A stretch of 64,000 nucleotides of DNA from Takakia lepidozioides (Eukaryota; Streptophyta; Takakiopsida; Takakiales; Takakiaceae): positions 57,862,042 to 57,926,041 of the forward strand of contig CM060734.1 in the NCBI GenBank assembly GCA_030704615.1. The letters are read 5' to 3'. The position numbers were made by a program, and so were the translations under genes. The notes under the pieces were generated by a model. That model was not told where the DNA came from. It saw only the letters and a list, made by a program, of their open reading frames with translations, and did no database searches. Below are positions 1-10,900 of this stretch, one piece after another (position 1 is the stretch's first letter; each line of letters starts with the position of its first letter).

Positions 1-960
1 CCTTCTCAGTGTCACTCTTCTCAGTGTCACCCTTCTCTTTGGCCGCCTTATCAGTGTCACCCTTCTCATCGGGATCCTTCCCAGTGTCACCTTGCTGAGT
101 AACAATCTTATGTGTATCACCCTTGGCAATGTCACCCTTCTCTTCGACTACCTCCTCAATGTCACGCTTCTCAGTGTCACCCTTCTCTTCAGCTACCTTC
201 TCAATGTCACTCTTCTCAGTGTCACCCTTCTCTTTGGCCGCCTTATCAGTGTCACACTTCGCAGTGTCACCCTTCTCATCGGGTTCCTTCCCAGTGTCAC
301 CCTGCTGAGTAACAATCTTATGTGTGTCACCCTTGGCAGTGTCACTCTTCTCAATGTCACGATGCTCCGCAACATCCTTCTCTTCGTGACTCTCCACAGT
401 GAAACACTTCTCAGTGTGACCCTGCTTTGTGTCACCCTTCCAACTGACAACCTCCTCGGTGACACCCTTCCCCGTGTCACCCATGTCGAAGTCATTCTTC
501 TTTGCATCAACCTCCTCAATGTCATCCTTGATTGTGTCGCCTTTCTCCGCACTGTCACCCTCCAAGACCATGTTGACTAGCGAAAGAGCGTCATCCGTCG
601 CGACTAGTGGCCATGGCAAAGGACTGTCACCCTCCACGACTAGTGGCAGAGGAGTGTCATCCATGGCAGTGTTACACTCACGAACATCTGCCATGTGGGT
701 TGGTTGTGGGGTGTCACCCCTACCAGTGTAACCCATGTCAATGTCACTCTCAACGGAAGTTGCAGTGTTCACGGGCAATGGTGTGTCACCCACGGCAATG
801 TCCCTCACGGCAGTGTCAGCCACACCGGTATCCACAGTGTCACCCTGAGGTGCAGTGTAACCCTCCTTCCCTGTTGCTCCTCTTTGCGCAGTGTCACCCT
901 CAGGTGCAGTGTAACCCTCGGTTTCAGGGCCTCCTCCCCTTGCAGTGTCACCCTCAATAC
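1..960. repeat. Coding minisatellite, (G/A)TGTCACCCTTCTCA units
   Basis: Degenerate 15-bp units around GTGTCACCC fill the stretch, with a longer period of about 210 bp (the phrase TTTGGCCGCCTTATCAG recurs at about 37 and 229). On the minus strand the unit reads GGGTGACAC, the same core as the GGGTTACA motifs in the introns and flanks to the right. Confidence 0.85.
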
Positions 961-1581
961 TGACCACCTCCTCCAATGTGACATGTTGTTGCGCGAAATG
1001 ACTTGGATCTTCGGTCTGCATCATTCGAACAGTGTCATTCTAAGAGAGGTTGACCACATGATCCTCACAAATATTTACATTGTTGCATGGAGGGTTCAAC
1101 CCAGCATCTCCAGATTCAAAGTCATACACAGACTCTAGGTCAAGCGGGTCCCCGGTTCTTCGATTGAGACCTCCAAAAGAAATGAGTGGGGCTGCGGACA
1201 AAGAGGTTTGCACTTGGGTGTTCCACCTTGATGTATCAGTATCAGAATTCACGGGCAAATCCCGCGTCAAGTTTGCTAGGTTCACCCGTAAGTGCAGCTG
1301 GGTTGAGTACAATTCACCAACCTGCGACAAAGATACAACGACAAATTGACTTGGAATGATGTCCTCGTCATGTACATTGTCGCTTTGCGGGGCGGAAATT
1401 GAATGAAGACGAGAATCAACCATCTCCTCATCATGTAACACAGAGGGCCCATCACTAGTCTGCACGCCCCCTGTATCGCATTGTGGAGGGGCCCCATACA
1501 CAACTTCGTGAAGCTCACGTTGAGCCTCAAAAAGGTTTTTGAACGCATTGGCGACTTGATTGGTCATGAGCTTGGACTCAT
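1..1581 (-). CDS. 3' coding exon of unknown gene, acidic GDTEK-repeat protein (partial, runs off left edge)
   Basis: The minus-strand frame from 1581 to 1 is open except for one TAG at 1040-1042. A 3' splice site (CCCGATGCAG) ends at 1582, and its phase fits the GTAAGT donor after the exon ending at 1965. The first ~180 residues are low in repeats. From about 960 to 1 the frame reads degenerate units such as EGYTAPEGDTA, then KGDTEK, DIEKVAEEK and GDTHKIVTQQ, rich in Lys, Glu, Asp and Thr. A higher-order period of about 210 bp is visible (compare 97-115 with 307-325). No known domain is recognised; the composition suggests a disordered, highly charged tail. The single TAG may be a nonsense mutation or a stop with a decayed downstream tract. 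The minisatellite is in frame throughout, so the repeat is probably genuinely translated or descends from a translated repeat. The function is unknown. Confidence 0.5.
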
Positions 1582-1964
1582 CTGCATCGGGGAAAAGACA
1601 AACGTTTTTAGTCGTGGAACGAGGTTTTTGAAAGTGCAAGGGTTACACTATGTAAAGGTTACACTGACTAGGACAAGACAGTGGTTCGGATTACACGATG
1701 TGGGTTACACCACCCTGTTAGAGACAGTAATTTGCAATGGGTTACACTACCTGGGTTACACTAGTGAGATTACACAACGAGAGGGTAACAAATCTAGGGT
1801 AACACAACGAGGGTAACATTAGGGGTACACTGATTACAGGGTTACACACAGCGAGGGTTACACTGAGTACAGGGTTCCACATAGCGAGGGTTACACTAAT
1901 TACAAAATTACACACAAAGGGGTTACACGACGAGAGGGGTGACAGTGAATGGAGTAACACTTAC
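1582..1964 (-). repeat. Intron filled with GGGTTACAC motifs
   Basis: The interval lies between a GTAAGT donor (1964-1963 on the minus strand) and a GATGCAG acceptor. It contains more than ten copies of GGGTTACA(C) and variants on the plus strand, spaced irregularly. The splice phase across it is consistent: one base, T, is left before the intron and AT completes the codon after it. Confidence 0.6.
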
Positions 1965-2418
1965 AGAGATACCAAGGCACTATAGACCCAAGGTCTCTCA
2001 TATACTGGATGCCCAAACGCGCATTGAAGTCCATTTCTGTTGGTGATTCGCTGAAGAGGCCACAACACCAAAGCTGGATAAACGCTTCTTTCTGATGGAT
2101 CGCAAAGTGATGGGCGGTGCGACGACGGCTTGTCTTGCAAAACTGTATAGCTCTGTTGATCTTAACTGACCTGTCACCCCACTCTTCTATACTCAAACTC
2201 AATCTTAAGTCCTCGAGCTCAGAATCCAAGGTCGCAATTCCGTCACCAAGTTGTGCAAAGTACATCAGACTAAAGCCGTAATACTCATCGACCAGGTCCT
2301 TCGCCTTTGAGGCCGTAAGAGCACTTTCCAGAAGGTCAGTCGTGAACCCCAACCTGGGATGCGTTTGGGAAACTGACCTGCCATGATTTCTTACATCATT
2401 GTGGGCCAGAATTCTCAA
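1965..2418 (-). CDS. Internal exon, uncharacterised protein
   Basis: The frame is open for about 150 codons and ends at a strong donor (CTCT|GTAAGTG). The peptide contains ordinary globular-looking sequence (for example DLVDEYYGFSLMYFAQLGD and IEEWGDRSVKINRAI) without repeats. It overlaps the frame of the upstream exon by four bases in another register, so a one-base indel lies near 2415. It probably belongs to one gene with the exons at 2415-2849 and 1-1581. No family is recognised; it could be the second protein of a DNA transposon. Confidence 0.4.
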
Positions 2419-2849
2419 AGGAGTGGTGGCGGTCCAATGTGCGGTTTGGTGAGATTCTCCATTTGACTGATCAATCCTTCCGCAAAACCGCGAGTGAATT
2501 CCAACGGATCTGGAACAACCAAACCTTCGATTCCATCTACAATAATAGTGATGACAAGAGGATTTGAAGTTTTGGCATCGTCAAGGTCGGTATTGCCAAC
2601 AGCTAGTTCGTCCATCGTGTCATCATCATGTGAGGCTTGGCTCTCTCGATGGACTCGTGTAAGTCTCCCACCTTTTTTCTTTTTCTGCTTTGGCATGTCA
2701 GGATGCCCAATGCTCTCCAAATACTCCTTCACCCGATTCAATTCCTCTATCATTAACGGACCATGATCCGGCTGGGCTGTAAACGCCTTGTGGGCAACAA
2801 CAACATTGTCCATATCATCGCTTCTAAGATGATGTCGAGCTCCCTGAGT
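2415..2849 (-). CDS. Internal exon, uncharacterised protein with KKKK tract
   Basis: It is open from a good acceptor (TGTATTACTCAG|GGAGC, about 2850) to a TGA at 2415. It encodes an acidic and basic mixture with a KQKKKKGGR tract, then a hydrophobic LVITIIVDGIEGLVVPDPLEF segment (two parts of it, LVITIIVDG and LVVPDPLEF, are the most compact). It is followed at once, in a shifted frame, by the next exon. A possible nuclear localisation signal (KKKK) and the neighbouring BED-like finger would fit a DNA-binding transposon protein, but this is inference. Confidence 0.4.
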   Translation of the reverse strand, partial: TQGARHHLRSDDMDNVVVAHKAFTAQPDHGPLMIEELNRVKEYLESIGHPDMPKQKKKKGGRLTRVHRESQASHDDDTMDELAVGNTDLDDAKTSNPLVITIIVDGIEGLVVPDPLEFTRGFAEGLISQMENLTKPHIGPPPLL

Positions 2850-3060
2850 AATACAGCATGAGGGGTTACACCAGAGAAAACGGTTACAACACGATGGGTT
2901 ACACATGAAAAAGGGTTACAAGGAAGGTGGGCTACACGGGGTTACACAGAGGTGGATTACACACCATAGGGATTTTTAAAAGGGGTCCTCTGTAGGTGGG
3001 TTACACTCTAGGTTACATGCCACGGAGGGGTAACACAAAGGGTTACACGGATAGACAACA
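2850..3060 (-). repeat. GGGTTACA-rich probable intron
   Basis: Eight or so GGGTTACA/GGGCTACA copies lie between the upstream coding frame (ending near NSGLLSI, about 3060) and the acceptor at 2850. Only the acceptor is clearly good. Confidence 0.45.
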
Positions 3061-3902
3061 ACCCGGAATTTGAAAAACAGAGAAATGGCAGGGAATCCAA
3101 CTTGATTGTTCGTCGATAGAACCCAACTTGATTTTGCAGCTGTCGCATGGACTGCGCCCTCGTCTCACGCAACAAATTCTTGGGATGCCGGCCAAAACCC
3201 CTTCTCATTGACATTCGGAAATGGGAACTGAGGAATAAGGCCATGCGGTAGCAGAAGGATTGAGCCAGGAGCTCGCTTTTGCAAGATGAACCTTGAGCTC
3301 CGGTTTCCCCGGTTACCAATGTTGATTTTCTTTGCAATAGGGACAGGTAGAGGCGGGCTTAATCGCCGCTTGTCTCTCTCGTTAGGAATCTGCCGAACAA
3401 AAGGACCAGGGACAGAAACAGCAGGAGCACCAGAAGATGGAACCCTTGTAGCAGAAGTAGTTCGAAGAAGGTACAACAACAGGCACTTCAATAGGATCTG
3501 CAATCTCACCCAAAGCCACCCTATTTTGCAGAATCCATGCATGATATGCATCAACAGAAGAAGTTGGAACAGAATTCACCACATTTTCAACAGCCATGGC
3601 ATGCTTGAGCTCCGCATTAGGAAACGGTTTTGTTTCTTTCGGTTTGGCCATACATGCGGCCGTTCCATCGACAATATGCCGATTCAATCTGCTCTTATCT
3701 ACCTTTACTTCCCCACACAGTAAGGACATTTGAACTTAGGCCGGCCCTTTGCTCCCTCCACCTTGGCCTCTCTACACCTGGTGTGGCAGTACGCGATCAC
3801 TGTAGCATGCTCGTGCTCAGTGGACCAGACTCGTTCGCCATCCCTCTTCAAGTGATCAAATGGAACAGTAGTCTCTCTAGGGAACAGATAACAATCAGCC
3901 AT
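3061..3902 (-). CDS. N-terminal region with BED-like zinc finger (frameshifted)
   Basis: The start is taken as the ATG at 3902-3900. The first 65 residues (MADCYLFPRETT...) contain CHTRC and lead into KFKCPYC. At about 3715 the frame shifts and the finger continues as GEVKVDKSRLNRH...C, giving C-x2-C...L..H...C. This is the arrangement of plant BED-type fingers found in hAT-like transposases. Further frames at 3554-3165 and 3337-3061 extend it with proline-rich sequence. The one-base shift inside the finger suggests decay (or a sequencing error). The role would be DNA binding. The rest of the gene lies at lower coordinates and no DDE catalytic core was recognised. Confidence 0.4.
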
Positions 3903-4055
3903 GGCAAAAGGGCTGACAGAAGAGAAGAGAAGAGCAAGAGCAAGACAAGACAAGACAAGACCAAGAGAATTCCGAAGAATGCACAGTAGGAAGCACGCAC
4001 AACAAGGAGTGCATGAAGAATAGGAAAGGGCTGCGAGAAGGGAAAAACTGAACAA

Positions 4056-5099
4056 TGATCAAAGAACGAAGAACGAAGCTAGCTAGATGTCACCCGTAAG
4101 GCACGTCGGTTAAGCGAAAGACGATGGTTCATTAAAATCCGGCGGCTTGCAATCAATTACATCCGCACTCACTAACACGTGTATGAGTTGCAATCCCGGG
4201 TGTCACCCGGAATAGCGGGGTGTAACCCGTAACCCTACACTTGTGAGCGCGACAAACCGGCCGTTACTTGCATGCGAGACACGTCGAGTGTAACCCTCCG
4301 TCATGTACCCACATATGATGTAACCCTTCGTCACAACCTCATGTACCCCTAATCTATGTGACTCCCGAACACAACATCCATGTAACCCTGTCATATCAAA
4401 CCATTAGTATGCAACCTCCAGGTAAACATGATCAATGTAACGCCCCACCCATGTAGCCCTAGCCTATGTGGCTCCGCGAGCGCAACATCCACGTAACCCA
4501 TCAAACATGAAAACCCCATCTAAACCTCCATTACTAAACCATCTACCAAGCCACCATGTATTGCGAAAGAAAACACCGTGTAACCCCCTGTGTGTAACCA
4601 TAGCACACGTGACGCAGTCATATAAACCATCAGACATGTAACCGGTTGACAGTGCTTGCAGAACACGTCGGATTCGATAGCGATGAGTGGGCTGCCCCGG
4701 CTGGTGTGAACAAAAGATACACGAGAGGAGAGTGAATAGGCACCCCGTCAAATGAGCAGCTGCTTGCATGGCTAGACCGAAAGAAACAAAACTGAGAAAG
4801 AAAAAAGATAGAGACAACCGTATCAATCGTAGAGAAAACCGTAGTAATAGATTTGCCGGATCGCTGCGCGGAAAGCGTTGTCTTGCATGTTGCTGGGAGG
4901 ACGATACTGAACTGAATGAACTACAAATCTTTCGCATTGATGTGTGAAGCCGCTTGGGCGCCACGGGAATTGACGAAAGCTGATGCCCCAAAGCAAAAAA
5001 ACGAGCGAGCTAGGAATCTGAAAAACGGATGGAGAGAGCAAATTAGGGTTTCAGCCTCCATTTCAACCTCCATTCGGCCGTCGGATAGTTTACACGTGT
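4056..5099. other. Upstream region with scattered TGTAACCC motifs
   Basis: No credible gene. Copies of TGTAACCC (the reverse of GGGTTACA) are scattered from about 4080 to 4660, upstream of the BED-finger gene. A purine-rich simple stretch (AGAAGAG/CAAGA units) lies at about 3918-3965 just before it. The 4660-5100 stretch shows no recognisable coding or repeat. Confidence 0.5.
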
Positions 5100-6672
5100 A
5101 TGATGTACACGAGGCGGAGTTACAGAGGGTTACATGGAGTGAGGGTTACATAGGGGTGAGGGTGACACTCTGCGGTGCTACAGAGGGTTACATGGTGGTG
5201 AGGATTACAGAGGGTCACAGAGGGTTACATGGAGTGAGGGTTACATAGGGGTGAGCTTGACACTTTGCGGTGCTACAGAAGGTTACATGGTGGTGAGGGT
5301 TACAGAGGGGTACATGGAGCGAGGGTTACATAGGGGTGAGGGTGACACTCTGCGGTGTTACAGAGGGTCAAAGAGTGTTACATGGAGCAAGGGTTACATA
5401 GGGGTGAGGGTGACACTCTGCGGTGCTACAGAGGGTTACATGGTGGTGAAGGTTACACCTGGTGAGGGTTACAGAGGGTTACATGGGTTACAAAGGGTCA
5501 CAAAGTTACATTGGGGTGAGGGTGACCCTCTGCAGTGCTACAGAGGGTTACATGGTGGTGAGGGTTACACCTGGTGAGGGTTACATAGGGATACATGGTG
5601 GTGAGGGTTATACCTGGTAAGAGTTATAGAGGGTCACAGGGTTACATGGTGGTGAGGGTTACACCTGGTGAGGGTTACATAGGGATACATGGTGGTGAGG
5701 GTCATACCTGGTAAGAGTTACAGAGGGTCACAGAGGGTTACATGGTGGTGAGGGTTACAGAGGGTCACAGAGGGTTACATGGAGTGAGGGTTACATAGGG
5801 GTGAGGGTGACACTCTGCTGTGCTACAGAGGGTTACATGGTGGTGAGGATTACAGAGGGTCACAGAGGGTTGCAGAGGGTTACATGGGTTACAGAGGGTC
5901 ATAGAGGGTTACAAAGAGTGAGGGTTACATTGGGGTGAGGGTGACACTCTGCGGTGCTATAAAGGGTTACATGGTGGTGAGGGTTACACCTGGTGAGGGT
6001 TACAGAGGGTCACAGAGGGTTACATGGAGTGAGGGTTACACTCTACGGTGCTACAGAGGGTTACATGGTGGTGAGGGTCACACCTGGTTACAGAGGGTCA
6101 CAAAGGGTTACATGGAGTGAGGGTTACATAGGGGTGAGGGTGACACTTTGCGGTGCTACAAACGGTTACATGGTGGTGAGGGTTACACCTGGTGAGGGTT
6201 ACAGAGGGTTACATGGTTGTGAGGGTTACACCTGGTGAAGGTTACAGAGGGTCACAGAGGGTCACATGGAGTGAGGGTTACATTGGGATGATGGTGATAC
6301 TCTACAATGCTATAGAGGGTTACATGGTGGTGAGGGTTACAGAGGGTCACAGAGGGTTATATGGAGTGAGGGTGACACTCTGGGTGCTACAGAGGGTTAC
6401 ATGGTGGTGAGGGTTACAGAGGGTTACATGGAGTGAGGGTTACATAGGGGTACGGGTGACACTCTGCGGTGCTACAGAGGGTTACATGGTGGTGATGGTT
6501 ACACCTGGTGAGGGTTACAGAGGGTCACAGAGGGTCACAGAGGGTTACATGGGTTACAGAGGGTTGCAGAGGGTTACATGGTGGTGAGGGTTACACTCGT
6601 CGGAGTTGCAAAGGGTTACATGGGGATGAGGGTTATACCGGGGGCGGGGGTTACAGGGGCTGACGTGCAGGG
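5100..6672. repeat. GAGGGTTACATGGTGGT tandem array
   Basis: Dense degenerate tandem array built from GAGGGTTACA, GAGGGTGACAC and AGAGGGTCACAG modules. Longer phrases such as TCTGCGGTGCTACAGAGG recur irregularly. Plus-strand open frames through it are only translations of the repeat. It has the look of a subterminal repeat of a DNA transposon and shares the core motif with the array at the left edge. Confidence 0.9.
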
Positions 6673-6898
6673 GGTTACAGGGAACTGGTGGAAGCGGCGG
6701 ACTGGTGTCGCAGAACGACGATGGCGACAACGCGCCGTGGGCGACGACGCCGATGGGATGAGAGCGGGGGTGGGGAGGGATTGACCGAGCCCAACCGGCT
6801 GCCTTTCGATGGCTGCCGGAGGCGGAGAACCGGCGGTATGGGGTTTCAGGGCTGGACCGTCCTGACGCGCTCGCATTAAGTTCTTACATTATTCCTAT
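6673..6898 (-). mobile_element. Transposon terminus (right end of the GGGTTACA element)
   Basis: Read on the minus strand from 6898 the sequence is AATAATGTAAGAACTTAATGC, then GC-rich DNA with a CCGG-containing block and a CCCTCCCCACCCC block, then the repeat array. The same order is found on the plus strand at 40661 (AATAATGTAAGAACTTAATGC, CCGG, TCTTCCCCACCC, GGGTTACA repeats) and, more diverged, at 7707. This supports it being the edge of a mobile element. The class is unknown. Confidence 0.5.
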
Positions 6899-8317
6899 TA
6901 TCTTCCTATAACTATAACATGACATCTAATTATACCATAACTTGCAAACACATATTGCATAACATTAAATGATACAAATGTATGAGAAAACAGTCGACAA
7001 TATGTGGGGAAGATAGAATAGTTGTGGCACTGCATAGTGAGGTTGGGTAGTATGCTCACATGAGCACAAGCGTATATTCCGAATATTCCTAAAATGCCTT
7101 CGGAATATTCGACAGCGCAACGAAAATTGAGAAACTAAAACATTTGCGAAACTATTTTTAACTGCTCACATAGGCCCTCACAGCAACACTTAAGAAACCC
7201 TATAGGCGTTGGATTTCCTCGCGCTATGCTCACCCGATACTAGGCCCTTTCCATGATAAACTTGAGAAAAAGGCGCTGAGCCCATGGTTAATTTATCGAG
7301 ACGAAACTCTCACTCCTGAAACTACTACTTCATTTTAATTTCTCAATGCGAAATTGAAAGATAGATGGATAGTTTATCATTTTGATGCAACTATACCCTA
7401 TAAATGCACCGTGCCTCAAAACATGTAACTCCTATGATCGCGGTTTAAAAACATACAACCCCCCTGACCGTGGGTTGTGCTCACACCATGCTCTCGCGCT
7501 CACGCATGCTCACAAGATACCACCCCCTGCATAGTTTGTAACAATGACGATACTTTTTATAGGGCCCACCCCCGAAAGGGGACAGTAGCCGGAAGGTGAA
7601 GTGGCTCTTAGTTACGTCGGCTACGGCTTCTCTCTCTCTCTAACAAATGACGATACTTGCATACTTGCATACGAGTGGTGAAGAAAAGTTACATGATAAT
7701 CAAATCCCAATTTAAGAACTTATTGGACGCGTGCGATCCGATGGTACTTTTGGGCAGCTTGGGCTCCTATGGCGGCCCCTGTCAAATCCTCCCCATACCC
7801 CTTTTACCTTGGTTTCACTATTATTAAATTCTAGCTACGACGACCGAAGGTCAGAAGCTAGTTTAGCCTAGAGCAGATATAGGGTGCCACAGTGCCACGT
7901 CATCATCACCACGTCATCATTGCCCTATCATCGTAGTCACGTTTCATCGTCAATTTGTTTGGGATCTGCCAGGATTGCCCGCTCGAAAAACCCCAAAGCG
8001 CCAAGTTTGTTCGGAGCGTGCCCGGACTGCCCGGTTCTTGAAGTTCTTGAAGTTCTTCAACACTCTCGCTGCTCAATGCAAACCGCGGCTTCGGTAGGCT
8101 CCGCAGATCACTTTACTTGATCATTTTACTTGCTTAGGCTTGTGAACGCCGTTGCTAATCATCATCCCACATTGCATCAATTTCGCAGGCCGAGGCTTCT
8201 CATCGCTTCTACCCAATTCCAGTTGTCTGCTTATCGGTGCGAACTCCGCTGATCTTATCTTTGCAAATTCAGCATCAACTGTTCGCATCATTTTGCTTGC
8301 CTAGGCTTATGCACAGC
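6899..8317. other. Intergenic; one further transposon-terminus copy at ~7700-7805
   Basis: AT-rich DNA without credible genes. At 7707-7805 lies a diverged copy of the terminus (TAAGAACTTA, ACGCGTGCGA, then CAAATCCTCCCCATACCCC). No GGGTTACA array follows it. The rest shows nothing recognised. Confidence 0.4.
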
Positions 8318-8575
8318 AGGGGCGTGGGATGGAGGCTTTGGAGACCTATGAGCAAATGATGAGGGAAGGGGTGAAGCCCGAATAACGTGCGTGTGCAAGC
8401 CTGGCAGCCCTGGAAAAGGGCATTATACCAGATGTGTTTCTGAACAATACCCTTGTGGACATGTATGCCAAATGTGGGAGCATTGAGGATGCAGAGAGAG
8501 TGTTCAACAATATGGCTACACGAGATTTGGTGTCATGGAACGCCGTGCTTGCACACTGCACCCCTCCATGAAGAA
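8318..8575 (+). pseudogene. PPR gene fragment
   Basis: The plus frame reads GMEALETYEQMMREGVKP, a stop (TAA at about 8382), then ALEKG, VFLNNTLVDMYAKCGS and RDLVSWNAVLAHC, and ends at TGA. These are the typical L/S-type pentatricopeptide repeat phrases of plant organelle RNA-editing proteins. The first repeat has lost its segment after VKPE by deletion and the flanks carry no more repeats, so it is a decayed piece about 80 codons long. It is very similar to the PPR remnants at 10.1-10.9 kb, so both probably derive from the same parental gene. Confidence 0.75.
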
Positions 8576-9054
8576 ACCTGTCATAGTATTGATGCTCTTG
8601 GAGTCGCTAGCAGGAGTTCTTCGAAGATCCTTCACAATGGTGGGACAACCGTGATGGCAAGGTCCGGCTCCATCATTTATGATATGAAGAGGTTTGTCTG
8701 TCCTGCAAAAGTGGATGTTCCTGACAGTATCATACGTTGTTCTTCGTAAGCAGGCCATGAAAATGCATTGCCCAAGTGTTTTTTCCAGTGTTTGACAAGG
8801 TACTAGGGCTGGACAGCTTGGTCTCAGCAGATTGTTCAAAACTAAGTTGCATCATGGTGGTTTTCACAGACCAATCCAAGATCACCAGAGTAACGACATA
8901 AGCAGCACACGCATGAGGTCCTTTGGATTGAGAGTTGGTTGAATCCTCCTTGGTTGAAAGAAAAGCTAGCTGCTTTCATGAGACAAGATCAAGGACAACT
9001 GGTGAGGGCGCTTTCTTCTTCAACCATTGTCTTGTTTTGTCCTCTTATCAGAAT
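8576..9054. other. Intergenic, nothing recognised
   Basis: No coding region, repeat or RNA gene was identified in this stretch. Confidence 0.4.
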
Positions 9055-9381
9055 CTATGGTGGTTTGGATTTTTTGCACATGTTACTGCCAATGAGTGTG
9101 CATCTGCTTTCTAGCTTCCAGACCTTCCATCTCGATGCACTTAAGCAAGAGACAGACATACGTTCTGAAATGCCTCCTTGGTTTAAAGTCTGTAGAGCCT
9201 CTGTCAGACTGCCTGCCGCACAAAGCATCTTCACATGCCCAGAAGTGCCAGAAGAGGGATTGTGGACTCCCTCTCTTGATCCTCTTTCAGAAGCCGTGGT
9301 CATGGTTGAGGTGCCTGATTTTAGCAAAGGTGCCGCTGCAGCTGCTGCCTTTAGGTGACCATCTACCCATGCAGGTTTCAT
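9055..9381 (-). pseudogene. Possible PPR N-terminal fragment, copy 1
   Basis: Minus frame of 108 codons containing VDGHLKAAAAA, LLKSGTSTMT and SLTEALQTLNQGG. The phrase (L/S)xEALxxL resembles the short N-terminal repeat at the start of PLS-class PPR proteins. It is about 55% identical by eye to the minus frame at 9568-9963, showing a local duplication. No full PPR repeats follow at lower coordinates, so it is a fragment. Assignment to the PPR family is inference from the context. Confidence 0.35.
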
Positions 9382-9567
9382 GTAGCTATTGATTCACAGG
9401 GAATCAAGTTCTAGGAAACATCCAACTCAACTTGTCCCACCATTAACTGGGGTCAGGAAAGTATTCATTCCACAACTTCTCCTCGTCTCTGTTACCTGTT
9501 TATGGATACTTTCCTGTTGTCACATTGGCAATATCATGTCAGTCACTCCAAACTATCAAAGGTTCAC

Positions 9568-9963
9568 TCAACCAGCTAACTTGCAGAATTCAACACGAAA
9601 TTTAGGGCCAATTCTGATAATAGGGAAGAACAGGATGAAATGTGTTGAAGAAGGTGCCTTCATTATCTGACGCTGTGAAAATCCATGGTTCAAAATTTTC
9701 AGAGCCTCTTTCAGGTTTCGTGCCTCACATAGTGTCCTCACAAGTTCAGAAGCACCAGAAGAAATATTGAGAACTTCCTCCCAGGGTCCTCTTTTGGAAG
9801 TGGAGGTCATTGTGGAGGTGCCTGATTTTATCAATTGTGCTGCCACTGCCCCTTCAAGATGACCATCTACCCTTGCAAGTTTTTTGTAGCTGTCAATCCT
9901 CAGCGGCTCATATGCACTCTGGTGCTTGAAATCAGGACCTCTCGGATGGATCTGCACCCACAC
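9568..9963 (-). pseudogene. Possible PPR N-terminal fragment, copy 2
   Basis: Minus frame of 131 codons with VDGHLEGAVAAQLIKSG, LVRTLCEARNLKEALKIL and NHG. The last phrase strongly resembles the first repeat of plant PLS-type PPR proteins (LCxxGxLxEALxxL). It is a diverged copy of 9055-9381 in the same orientation. The spacing of about 550 bp suggests tandem duplication of one ancestral 5' exon. Confidence 0.4.
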
Positions 9964-10129
9964 TTCATCCCTGCCTCTTTCAGCTAACCCTGCCTAGGCA
10001 ATAGTATGGCCCTGCTGCTAAGAGCTGACAATGATAACCTAAAATTTATCTAGCAAACACCCTGACCATACTTACCACACACTAGTTCTGGTGCTGCATT
10101 GCTGACAATTTGTGAGAAAGTTTTTTCAA
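9964..10129. other. Intergenic, nothing recognised
   Basis: Short spacer before the PPR remnants. Confidence 0.3.
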
Positions 10130-10900
10130 TGCGCCTCAAAGTGGATTCCCGCCAAATGTTTTTCTACTCAACACCCTTGTCAACATGTATGTTAAGTGCA
10201 GGAGCATCATGGATGCTCACCAAGTGTTCAACAGAATGGCTCAACCATCTTTGATCACGTGGTTCACGATGCTTGCAGGGTATGTACAGCAAGGGCGTGG
10301 TATGGAGGCCTTGGAGACCTATGATCAAATGATGGGGGAAGGGGTGAAGCCCGACCACATCACGTTTCTGTGCATTTGCAATGCGTGTGCAAGCCTGGCA
10401 GCTCTGGAAAAGGATGAAGGGTGCATGGCGATCAAATCTGGAATTGTACCCGATGTCATGCTGAACACTGCCCTGGTGGAAATGTATGTCAAATGTGCGT
10501 GCATCGAGGATCCAAAGGGAGTGTCAACAGTATGGCTGAACGAGATGTGGTGTCGTGGAGTGCGTTGATTGCAGGATATGCACAGCAAGGGTGCTGGATG
10601 GAGGCTTTGGAGACCTATGAGCAAATGATGTGCGAAGGGGTGAAACCCAACCACATCACGTTTGTTTCTGTTTGCAATGCGGGTGCAAGCCTGGGAGCTC
10701 TGGAAAAGGGGAGAGAGGTCCATGGTGACATCGTCAAAGCTGGAACACTGCCCTGGTGGACATGGATGCAAAATGTGGGTGCGTTAAGGATGCGAAGGGG
10801 TGAAGCCCAACCACATCACATCTGTTTTTGTTAGCAAGCCTGGGAGCTCTGGAAAAGGGGAAAGAGGTCCATGATGACATCGTCAAAGCTGGAATTGTAA
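10130..10900 (+). pseudogene. PPR gene remnant, about six repeats, frameshifted
   Basis: The plus strand encodes FLLNTLVNMYVKCRSI, SLITWFTMLAGYVQQGRG, MEALETYDQMMGEGVKPD, then MAIKSGIVPDVMLNTALV and MYVKCACIED. The reading continues in another frame from about 10520 with MAERDVVSWSALIAGYAQQG, MEALETYEQMMCEGVKPN, ASLGALEKGREVHGDIV, and finally a second copy of ALEKGKEVHDDIVKAG near 10850. Each is a standard PPR phrase of the PLS class (organelle RNA editing or processing). At least two frame changes and a missing N-terminus and C-terminal E/DYW region mark it as a pseudogene. Confidence 0.8.

Noticed and set aside
92-580. Plus-strand 162-codon frame through the left repeat
   Set aside because: It is a translation of the minisatellite (VTLLSVTLL units). 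The minus-strand frame is longer, phase-consistent with a splice site and preferred.
1-960. CRISPR-like array
   Set aside because: No regular repeat-spacer structure; units are contiguous and degenerate in a eukaryotic context.
1-6670. Telomeric or interstitial telomere-like repeat
   Set aside because: GGGTTACA is not the plant TTTAGGG (or TTAGGG) repeat, units are irregular and partly coding.
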